Assembly (NCBI GenBank): GCA_902796095.1
Contig: CADBNP010000295.1
Span: 1-5,656 of the forward strand
Length of the DNA: 5,656 bases
DNA from: an uncultured Aeromonadales bacterium
GTDB taxonomy: Bacteria; Pseudomonadota; Gammaproteobacteria; Enterobacterales; Succinivibrionaceae
Reading direction: 5' to 3'
Below, one piece after another: positions 1-5,274 of the stretch; the stretch's first letter is position 1, and the number at the start of each line of letters is the position of its first letter. Below the pieces are notes generated by a model, which was not told the DNA's origin, made no database searches, and saw only the letters and a program-made list of their open reading frames with translations. Both the position numbers and the translations under genes were made by a program.

Positions 1-78
1 GATTCGAACCCTCGATGCAACTTGTGGTCGCATGCTCCCTTAGCAGGGGAGTACCTTCGGCCTCTCGGTCATCTATCC
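1..78 (-). tRNA. tRNA-Ser(GCU), 3' end cut off by window edge
   Basis: This is a class II serine tRNA that decodes AGC and AGU codons. Read on the minus strand, the acceptor 5' strand GGATAGA begins at 78 and is followed by T8 and the D-arm. A five-pair anticodon stem CTCCC/GGGAG encloses the loop CTGCTAA, with anticodon GCT at 44-42. A long variable arm follows (TGCGAC pairing with GTTGCA, one G-T wobble), as expected for tRNA-Ser. The T-arm strand GAGGG and the loop TTCGAAT are present. The window ends after the first base of the 3' T-stem, so the rest of the T-stem, the acceptor 3' strand and any encoded CCA are missing. It lies directly downstream of csrA, as serV does in enteric bacteria. 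Confidence 0.96.
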
Positions 79-92
79 GTTTCAACGCTGAT

Positions 93-120
93 ATGATAGC
101 GACTTGTAGAAATATGTCAA
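93..120 (-). promoter_or_regulatory. Sigma-70-type promoter of the tRNA-Ser gene
   Basis: On the minus strand a perfect -35 hexamer TTGACA (120-115) is followed by a 16-base spacer and a near-consensus -10 TATCAT (98-93). Transcription would start near position 86, about eight bases before the mature tRNA 5' end, which gives a very short leader typical of stable RNA genes. The promoter lies between the csrA stop and the tRNA, so the tRNA need not depend on csrA transcription. No intrinsic terminator is visible between csrA and this promoter, so read-through from csrA into the tRNA is also possible. Confidence 0.75.
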
Positions 121-167
121 GTCTATTTTATGCACGGTCGTTTCTTTAGGGTAATAAATAGTCAAAG

Positions 168-392
168 TTATTTACGTTCATCATTTTCAAACTTTACGTT
201 GGGAGCAAATGAGGAACTGTCTGCAGGCTCATCCGACTGTATTTTCTGAAAAATTTCCTCGCGATGAACTGTAACATTCGGCGGTGCCTCTATGCCAAGC
301 CTTACCTGACTTCCCTTGTAGCCCATCACCGTAACCTTTATCCCTTCGCCGATGACAAGCGTTTCTCCGACCCTGCGTGCTAATATGAGCAT
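168..392 (-). CDS. csrA: Carbon storage regulator CsrA (RsmA family)
   Basis: CsrA is a small dimeric RNA-binding protein that binds GGA motifs in mRNA leaders, often over the ribosome binding site. It controls translation and stability of mRNAs for carbon metabolism, motility and biofilm formation, and is usually sequestered by small RNAs. The 74-residue product begins MLILARRVGE, with the conserved first beta strand carrying L4 and R6. The VHREEI segment places R44, the second key RNA-contact residue, at its canonical position. The core to about residue 55 aligns without gaps to the 61-residue E. coli protein. The following tail of about 19 residues is charged and ends NDERK, making the protein some 13 residues longer than in E. 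coli. The ATG at 392-390 is preceded by a good AAGGAG Shine-Dalgarno at 403-398. The gene is divergent from ilvI and has no alaS upstream in the window. Confidence 0.97.
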   Translation of the reverse strand: MLILARRVGETLVIGEGIKVTVMGYKGSQVRLGIEAPPNVTVHREEIFQKIQSDEPADSSSFAPNVKFENDERK

Positions 393-397
393 GTGAA

Positions 398-403
398 CTC
401 CTT
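398..403 (-). promoter_or_regulatory. Ribosome binding site of csrA
   Basis: AAGGAG on the minus strand, five bases before the csrA ATG, fixes the start. It contains a GGA triplet, the core of the CsrA recognition motif, so autoregulation by CsrA at its own ribosome binding site is conceivable. That is inference from the known autoregulation in E. coli. Confidence 0.8.
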
Positions 404-662
404 TTCAGTAGCTGATAAAACACACAATGAAATCTGAAGTTGAGTAACTATGAAATAACATCGAATTCAAGATATACTCAACTAGATATTACCTAAAAAT
501 AAGATCAGAGTACAGATCAGAAACTGTAAATTTGATTTTTTCTGTCTGTGTGCATGGATCAGTTTCAACATCAGATCCAGATTCAAAGAACGCAGACAAT
601 GGGCATCCGTTCAATACCCTGACCTCCGCTTAAAATGGCTGATCTTTATTTACTGCGTACCA

Positions 663-690
663 TTGAAAATATTGCCAAATGTGGTAGAGT
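663..690 (+). promoter_or_regulatory. Candidate promoter for ilvIH
   Basis: TTGAAA (663-668) and TAGAGT (685-690) are separated by 16 bases and resemble a sigma-70 -35/-10 pair facing ilvI. Transcription starting here would leave a leader of about 240 bases containing the tandem repeat, the palindrome and the GGA cluster. Other AT-rich hexamers nearby (for example TAAAAT at 706-711, without a good -35) could also serve, so the assignment is weak. Confidence 0.3.
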
Positions 691-725
691 AACAGACATT
701 ATTTTTAAAATAGGGTGTGGCATTC

Positions 726-777
726 CCGATTTCATGCCGGTCTGTAATCCTTTCCGATTATGATGCCGGAATCTGTA
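726..777 (+). repeat. Imperfect tandem direct repeat of about 30 bases, two units
   Basis: Three short blocks recur in the same order: CCGATT at 726-731 and 754-759, ATGCCGG at 734-740 and 763-769, and TCTGTA at 741-746 and 772-777. The offsets of 28, 29 and 31 bases show small insertions between the blocks. A third ATGCCGG stands at 791-797 without the other blocks. The repeat lies in the presumed ilvIH leader or upstream regulatory region. It could be a duplicated protein binding site or a decayed local duplication. Confidence 0.55.
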
Positions 778-815
778 CTGAAAGCAGAGCATGCCGGATG
801 TGGTAGCAATGGAAG

Positions 816-827
816 GATGATATCATC
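816..827. promoter_or_regulatory. Perfect 12-base palindrome, possible operator
   Basis: GATGATATCATC reads the same on both strands. It lies about 110 bases before the ilvI start. A perfect palindrome of this length in a regulatory region suggests a dimeric regulator site, but no specific regulator is recognised and chance cannot be excluded. Confidence 0.3.
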
Positions 828-925
828 GTAGAGGAATGAGGTTCTTCTAATCGGATAGATCCCGTCTCCTCCCTGCTGTTGCGTGTATTGTTCCCGACGA
901 CTCGAAATGTCGTGGATTGATAGCC

Positions 926-931
926 AGGAGG
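926..931 (+). promoter_or_regulatory. Ribosome binding site that sets the ilvI start
   Basis: AGGAGG, a full-strength Shine-Dalgarno, stands five bases before the ATG at 937. The upstream in-frame GTG (883) and ATG (907) lack such a signal and would add residues without counterparts in the family, so 937 is chosen. A small hairpin (ACGAC 897-901, GTCGT 909-913) lies just upstream. Confidence 0.88.
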
Positions 932-936
932 CTTTA

Positions 937-2667
937 ATGGAAAAGTTGTCAGGCGCGCAGATGGTGGTGCGTGCACTTGAAGATGAAGGCGTTGAGTTTG
1001 TTTTCGGTTACCCGGGAGGTGCCGTTATTGATATTTATGACGCTCTTTATTCCGCCAAAAAATTAAAACACGTTCTTGTTCGTCATGAGCAGGCTGCTGT
1101 TCATGCAGCAGACGGTTATGCCCGCTGTACAGGCAGAGTAGGCGTGGCTCTTGCAACTTCCGGTCCGGGAGCTACAAACTGCGTTACAGGTATTGCTACT
1201 GCATATATGGATTCTGTACCTATGGTTATCATTACCGGTCAGGTAGGAAGACCTCTTATCGGTTCTGACGCCTTTCAGGAGGTTGACACCGTAGGTATTA
1301 CCCGTCCGATAGTAAAGCACAGTTTTCTTTGCACATCTGCCGAGGAACTGCCTGTTACTATCAAGAAAGCTTTTTATCTGGCATCCACAGGGCGTCCTGG
1401 TCCTGTTCTGATTGATATTCCTAAGAATGTACAGAATCCTAAAAATCTGTTCGACTATGAATATCCGAAGGAAATCTCCATGCGCTCTTATAATCCGACA
1501 CTTCATGGTCACAAGGGGCAGATTAAGCGTGCTGTAAAACTTCTTGCTGATGCAAAGCGTCCGGTTCTATATGCCGGTGGCGGTATTGTTCTTGCGAATG
1601 CAAGTCAGGCGGTACGAGATCTGGCTGAAAAATTCAACATGCCGGTTGTAAGTTCTCTCATGGGTCTTGGCGTGCTTCCGGGAAGCGACAGAAAGTTCCT
1701 CGGTATGCTTGGTATGCATGGAACCTACGAAGCCAATATGGCAATGCATAATTCGGATCTGGTTCTTGCCGTCGGTACAAGATTCTCGGATCGTTCGACC
1801 AACAGTGTTCCAAAGTTCTGTCCTAATGCACAGATTATTCATATTGACGTTGATCCTGCATCCATTTCCAAGACTGTAAGAGTTGATATTCCTATTGTGG
1901 GATCTATTGATATAGTAATACCTCAGATGATGGGTGACGTGGAAGAACTTGGTATCAATCTGGCGGAAAGAAATCTTGATGAGTGGTGGAACATGATTGC
2001 GGGATGGAGACAGAAAAACTGTCTCGATTTTGATCGCAATTCCGCTCTTATCAAGCCGCAGGCTGTCATCGAGACTGTAAACCGTCTTGCTCCAGATGCC
2101 ATAGTTGCTTCCGATGTAGGTCAGCATCAGATGTTTGTTGCTCAGCACTTCAAGTTTGAAGAGCCTAGAAAGTGGCTTAACTCTGGTGGCCTCGGTACCA
2201 TGGGATATGGTCTGCCGGCAGCTGTTGGCGCAAAGATTGCCTTCCCTGAATCCACGGTTGTCTGCTTTACAAGTGACGGATCTGTTCAGATGAATATCCA
2301 GGAGCTTGCAACCTGTACAGAGTTCAAACTTCCGCTCAAGGTTATTATTATCAATAACAACGCGCTCGGCATGGTTAAGCAGTGGCAGAGACTGTTTTAC
2401 GAGGGGCGCCTCAGTCAGACCTGCAGTCCGGAGTATATTTCTGCAATTCCGGATTTCGTTAAGCTTGCTGAGGCCTATGGTCATGTTGGTATCAGAATTA
2501 CAAAGCCGGATGAACTGGAAAGCGGTCTGAACAGAGCGTTTTCGATAAATGACAGACTTGTCATTGTTGAGGTTCTGACGGATCCTTCTGAACTGGTTTA
2601 TCCAATGACCATCAACGGTGGTGCCATGTGTGACATGAGACTTAATGATACGGAGACTACGCTATGA
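937..2667 (+). CDS. ilvI: Acetohydroxyacid synthase III large (catalytic) subunit IlvI
   Basis: This thiamine-diphosphate enzyme condenses two pyruvates to acetolactate, or pyruvate with 2-ketobutyrate to acetohydroxybutyrate, the first common step of valine, leucine and isoleucine synthesis. The 576-residue product is close to the 574 of E. coli IlvI. The N-terminal ThDP-binding domain (about 1-165) carries RHEQAAVHAADGYAR with the catalytic glutamate E51, and LATSGPGATN at 72-81. The central FAD-binding domain spans about 190-330. The C-terminal ThDP domain (about 370-560) carries GGLGTMGYGLPAA (417-429), the metal/ThDP motif SDGS...NN (446-474), and GMVKQWQRLFYEGRLSQT (478-495). The first residue of the metal motif is serine where E. 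coli has glycine. The start at 937 follows a strong AGGAGG. The stop overlaps the ilvH start by four bases (ATGA), implying translational coupling of the two subunits. The assignment to isozyme III rather than I or II rests on overall resemblance and the ilvH partner. Confidence 0.96.
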   Translation: MEKLSGAQMVVRALEDEGVEFVFGYPGGAVIDIYDALYSAKKLKHVLVRHEQAAVHAADGYARCTGRVGVALATSGPGATNCVTGIATAYMDSVPMVIITGQVGRPLIGSDAFQEVDTVGITRPIVKHSFLCTSAEELPVTIKKAFYLASTGRPGPVLIDIPKNVQNPKNLFDYEYPKEISMRSYNPTLHGHKGQIKRAVKLLADAKRPVLYAGGGIVLANASQAVRDLAEKFNMPVVSSLMGLGVLPGSDRKFLGMLGMHGTYEANMAMHNSDLVLAVGTRFSDRSTNSVPKFCPNAQIIHIDVDPASISKTVRVDIPIVGSIDIVIPQMMGDVEELGINLAERNLDEWWNMIAGWRQKNCLDFDRNSALIKPQAVIETVNRLAPDAIVASDVGQHQMFVAQHFKFEEPRKWLNSGGLGTMGYGLPAAVGAKIAFPESTVVCFTSDGSVQMNIQELATCTEFKLPLKVIIINNNALGMVKQWQRLFYEGRLSQTCSPEYISAIPDFVKLAEAYGHVGIRITKPDELESGLNRAFSINDRLVIVEVLTDPSELVYPMTINGGAMCDMRLNDTETTL

Positions 2668-3161
2668 GACATGTAATTTCTGTTTTGCTGGATAATGAGT
2701 CCGGAGCACTCAGCAGAGTTGTAGGTCTTTTTTCTCAGCGCAATTACAATATTGAAACTCTGACTGTAGCACCTACGGATGATAATACGCTCTCCCGTAT
2801 TACCATAGTAACAAAGGGTGATGATGAGCAGGTTGAGCAGATTACCAAACAGCTGCATAAGCTGATCAATGTGCTTAAGGTTTGCGATCTTGCTGATGCT
2901 CCGTTTGTTGAAAGAGAGATCCTGCTGGTTAAGTGCAGAGCTGCGACTCCTGAGATTCGTGCCGAGATCTGTTCTCTTTCTGATATTTTCAGAGGACAGA
3001 TTGTTGATGTTACGAGTGAGCTTTATACCATACAGATGGTAGGTTCTTCTGATAAGATTGATGCTTTCATTAACACTGCAAGCAAGAATATAGAGCTTAT
3101 TGAGGTTGTTCGTTCCGGTGTGTGCGGTATTGCCAGAGGTGAGCGCGCACTTCGTGCTTAG
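2664..3161 (+). CDS. ilvH: Acetohydroxyacid synthase III small (regulatory) subunit IlvH
   Basis: This is the regulatory partner of IlvI; it activates the catalytic subunit and confers feedback inhibition by valine. The 165-residue product matches the family length (163 in E. coli). An N-terminal ACT domain (about 1-75) begins MRHVISVLLDNESGALSRV and contains N11, G14 and N29, the residues placed at the valine site in E. coli IlvH, so valine sensitivity is predicted. The C-terminal domain (about 80-160) includes VEREILLVK and FRGQIVDVT, both diagnostic of IlvH/IlvN. Its ATG overlaps the ilvI stop codon, and an intrinsic terminator follows 14 bases after its own stop, so ilvIH is a closed two-gene operon. 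Nothing in the product looks damaged. Confidence 0.97.
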   Translation: MRHVISVLLDNESGALSRVVGLFSQRNYNIETLTVAPTDDNTLSRITIVTKGDDEQVEQITKQLHKLINVLKVCDLADAPFVEREILLVKCRAATPEIRAEICSLSDIFRGQIVDVTSELYTIQMVGSSDKIDAFINTASKNIELIEVVRSGVCGIARGERALRA

Positions 3162-3175
3162 GTTATCCTGAAGAG

Positions 3176-3211
3176 GGGATCTGTTTCTTTTTTTGGAACA
3201 GATCTCTTTTT
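3176..3211 (+). terminator. Intrinsic terminator of the ilvIH operon
   Basis: A 12-pair stem (3176-3187 with 3195-3206, two G-T wobbles) closes a seven-T loop and is followed at once by five Ts (3207-3211), then G and more Ts. This is a textbook rho-independent terminator. It separates ilvIH from prfA, so prfA probably has its own promoter in or beside this stretch or relies on leakage. Confidence 0.9.
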
Positions 3212-3255
3212 GTTTCTGAAGGCTTTTGGATTTAATTTTTACGGAACCATTCTTT

Positions 3256-4344
3256 ATGAAAAAAAGTGTTTTGAATAAACTGCAGTCGCTTTATGAACGC
3301 TATCAGGAAGTTCAGGAACTTATGGGACAGCCTGATGTTCTGGAGGATCAGAACAAATACAGTGCATTGTCCAAAGAATATTCAACTCTTACAGATGTGG
3401 TCGAAGGTTTTAAGAAGTACCAGGCCTCTGTTTACAATTATGATACCTGCATGGAAATGCTCAGCAGTGACGATCCTGAGATGAAGGAAATGGCTCAGGA
3501 GGAGATTGAGGATGCAAAGGCAAATCTTGAGAAGAATGAGAAGGATATACAGATCCTGCTCCTTCCCAAGGATCCGAAGGATGACTGCAACTGCTTTCTT
3601 GAAATCCGTGCAGGAACTGGCGGAGACGAGGCAGCCATTTTTGCAGGCGACCTTTTCAGAATGTACAACTACTATGCTGAAAAAAAGGGCTGGCGTGTGG
3701 AGATTATGAGCCAGAGTGAAGGTGAAATGGGCGGCTATAAGGAAATTATTGCCATGCTTTCCGGTCCTTCGGTATATGGTACGATGAAATTTGAATCTGG
3801 CGGACACCGGGTGCAGCGTGTGCCAGAAACCGAATCTCAGGGCAGAGTTCATACCTCCGCATGTACTGTAATGGTGTTGCCGGAGGTTCCTGAAGCCGAA
3901 GCTCCTGAAATAAATCCTGCAGATCTCCGTATAGATACCTACCGTTCATCCGGTGCCGGCGGTCAGCACATCAACAAGACTGATTCGGCTATACGTATCA
4001 CCCACATTCCAACTGGTATTGTGGTTGAGTGCCAGGATGAAAGATCTCAGCACAGAAACAAGGCAAAGGCCATGAGTGTGCTTCTTGCCCGACTGACCCA
4101 GCTTGAGGAGGATAAGCACAAGGCGGAGGCAGATGCTGCACGTCACAGTATATTAAGTTCCGGCGACAGATCTGACAGGATCCGTACCTATAACTATCCT
4201 CAGGGCAGAGTTACTGATCATCGCATCAATCTTACACTTTATCGGCTCACAGAAATATTAAACGGAGATCTGGATGCGCTTATCGATCCTGTGATCCAGG
4301 AATATCAGGCTGATCAGCTGGCTGCTCTTTCTTCTGAGAACTGA
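3256..4344 (+). CDS. prfA: Peptide chain release factor 1 (RF1)
   Basis: RF1 recognises UAA and UAG stop codons in the ribosomal A site and triggers hydrolysis of peptidyl-tRNA. The 362-residue product is close to the 360 of E. coli. Domain 1 is helical (about 1-110). The anticodon-mimic tripeptide PxT appears as PET at 190-192 within RVPETESQGR, which marks RF1 rather than RF2 (SPF). The catalytic loop SSGAGGQHIN holds the GGQ at 235-237, whose glutamine is the PrmC target. The sequences KFESGGHRVQRVP, CQDERSQHRNKAKA and YNYPQGRVTDHRINLTLYRL are family-typical. The ATG at 3256 is chosen because MKKSVLNKLQSLYERY aligns with the E. coli start; an in-frame TTG at 3226 would add ten unmatched residues. 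The Shine-Dalgarno is weak (GGAA at 3243-3246). prmC follows after two bases. hemA, often upstream of prfA in this class, is replaced here by ilvIH. Confidence 0.98.
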   Translation: MKKSVLNKLQSLYERYQEVQELMGQPDVLEDQNKYSALSKEYSTLTDVVEGFKKYQASVYNYDTCMEMLSSDDPEMKEMAQEEIEDAKANLEKNEKDIQILLLPKDPKDDCNCFLEIRAGTGGDEAAIFAGDLFRMYNYYAEKKGWRVEIMSQSEGEMGGYKEIIAMLSGPSVYGTMKFESGGHRVQRVPETESQGRVHTSACTVMVLPEVPEAEAPEINPADLRIDTYRSSGAGGQHINKTDSAIRITHIPTGIVVECQDERSQHRNKAKAMSVLLARLTQLEEDKHKAEADAARHSILSSGDRSDRIRTYNYPQGRVTDHRINLTLYRLTEILNGDLDALIDPVIQEYQADQLAALSSEN

Positions 4345-4346
4345 GT

Positions 4347-5186
4347 ATGAAGCTTGGTCAGTGGATCTCTGAAGCAAGAGCCCGTCTCAGTTTAGAAGGT
4401 TCTCCGACTCCCGCAGCTGATGTGAAGAGTATTGCCTGTCATGTGCTTGGTGTTGATGCTTCATGGCTTATTATTCACGATGAATACGTACTTGAGCCGT
4501 TTCAGGAAAAAAAACTAAATGAGATGCTTGGATCCAGATGCAGTGGAATGCCGGTTGCCTATATAGTTGGTCACCGTGGTTTCTGGGATCTGGATCTGAA
4601 ATGTGACAAATGTACCCTTATTCCCCAGCCGGATACGGAAACGCTGGTTGAGGTTGCCCTGAAATACGTTCCGCAGGGTGGCAGAGTTCTGGATCTTGCA
4701 ACTGGAACCGGTGCCGTGGCTCTTGCCTTAAAATCTGAAAGACCAGATCTCCGGGTTGAAGGCTGTGACATAGTCTCGGAAGCCGTAGAGCTTGCCAGGC
4801 AGAATGCGGTACTTAACGGGCTTGATGTAAAATTCTACATCAGCGACTGGTTTTCAGAAGTCGACGGACAGTTTGATTTGATTACAGCCAACCCTCCTTA
4901 CGTTGCAGAGAATGATCCTCACCTAGCCTGTGGTGATGTCAGATTTGAGCCTGTGACTGCGCTTGTAGCAGAGGACGAAGGTCTTGCTGATCTGAGACAT
5001 ATCATATCCGCGGCAGGAGAATTTCTGGTTGATGGCGGAGTTCTGCTTTTGGAGCATGGATATAACCAGGCTAAGCCGGTAAGGGATATGTTCTCATACT
5101 TCAACTATGAATGTGTGGAAACTGTGGCTGATTTGGGAGGCAATCCCAGAGTTACGGGTGGCATTAAGAGAAAAAGCATACATTGA
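4347..5186 (+). CDS. prmC: Release factor glutamine methyltransferase PrmC (HemK)
   Basis: PrmC uses S-adenosylmethionine to N5-methylate the glutamine of the GGQ motif in RF1 and RF2, which raises their termination efficiency. The 279-residue product matches the family (277 in E. coli). An N-terminal helical substrate-recognition domain (about 1-80) includes PVAYIVGHRGFW. The Rossmann methyltransferase domain carries motif I VLDLATGTGAVALAL (114-128) and the catalytic NPPY at 182-185, then DVRFEPVTALVA. Two positions differ from the common pattern: IPQPDTE has Q94 where arginine is usual, and motif I has A118 where glycine is usual. The ATG lies two bases after the prfA stop with no strong Shine-Dalgarno of its own, so translation is probably coupled to prfA. 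Enzyme and substrate are thus co-expressed. Confidence 0.97.
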   Translation: MKLGQWISEARARLSLEGSPTPAADVKSIACHVLGVDASWLIIHDEYVLEPFQEKKLNEMLGSRCSGMPVAYIVGHRGFWDLDLKCDKCTLIPQPDTETLVEVALKYVPQGGRVLDLATGTGAVALALKSERPDLRVEGCDIVSEAVELARQNAVLNGLDVKFYISDWFSEVDGQFDLITANPPYVAENDPHLACGDVRFEPVTALVAEDEGLADLRHIISAAGEFLVDGGVLLLEHGYNQAKPVRDMFSYFNYECVETVADLGGNPRVTGGIKRKSIH

Positions 5187-5203
5187 CTGAATAAGAGCTT
5201 TTT

Positions 5204-5225
5204 TGATTTTAAAAAATCACTTTTT
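5204..5225 (+). terminator. Possible weak terminator after prmC
   Basis: TGATTT (5204-5209) and AAATCA (5214-5219) can pair around a four-base loop, and five Ts follow at 5221-5225. The stem has only one G-C pair, so it would be a poor intrinsic terminator and may instead be incidental AT-rich sequence. The AT-rich 88 bases between prmC and kdsA may also hold a kdsA promoter (for example TTGATT at 5203-5208 with TAAACA at 5225-5230), again weak. Confidence 0.3.
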
Positions 5226-5274
5226 AAACACAGGCAGAGGAATAATCAGAAGATTTTTATTGGAGTTGGTAATT

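Larger units (their letters stand above)
393..925. other. Divergent csrA-ilvI intergenic region with repeats, no convincing gene
   Basis: Neither strand has a credible protein or recognised RNA gene here. Short reading frames lack ribosome binding sites or resemble nothing known. The region must hold the divergent promoters for csrA (leftward) and ilvIH (rightward). Visible structure comprises a 9-base inverted repeat (438-446 with 475-483), a cluster of GATCAG motifs (503-644), an imperfect tandem repeat of about 30 bases (about 724-777) with a third partial copy of its core at 791-797, a perfect palindrome (816-827) and a GGA-rich stretch before ilvI (768-929). In E. coli ilvIH is controlled by Lrp binding a long upstream region. 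The long leader here would allow something similar, but Lrp sites are too degenerate to call by eye. Confidence 0.6.

Noticed and set aside
511..546. A TACAG/CTGTA hairpin followed by a T run, as a possible terminator.
   Set aside because: The five-pair stem is weak, the T run is not adjacent to it, and there is no gene for it to terminate on the plus strand.
555..579. A TGGATC/GATCCA inverted repeat with a 13-base loop.
   Set aside because: Six pairs with a long loop is within chance expectation and better described as part of the GATC cluster.
554..622. A 22-codon plus-strand reading frame rich in glutamine (MDQFQHQIQIQ...).
   Set aside because: No Shine-Dalgarno precedes the ATG and the product resembles nothing known; the glutamine pattern follows from the local GATCAG/CAGATC repeats.
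873..920. A leucine/valine-codon run (LLLRVLF...NVVD then stop) just before ilvI that looks like an attenuator leader peptide.
   Set aside because: The frame has no ATG after its previous stop (837-839), no suitable ribosome binding site, and no terminator hairpin with a T run follows before ilvI.
883..936. In-frame upstream starts for ilvI at GTG 883 and ATG 907.
   Set aside because: Neither has a Shine-Dalgarno, and the added residues have no match in the family; AGGAGG at 926-931 supports 937.
758..976. A 72-codon minus-strand frame overlapping the ilvI start.
   Set aside because: It has no family resemblance, overlaps the ilvI ribosome binding site and coding start, and its length is within chance for this window.
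1567..2484. A 305-codon open frame on the minus strand inside ilvI.
   Set aside because: It lies wholly antisense to a clearly conserved gene, has no recognisable domain, and its composition is that of a codon-complement shadow.
3382..3852. A 156-codon minus-strand frame inside prfA.
   Set aside because: It is antisense to the conserved RF1 gene and has no recognisable features.
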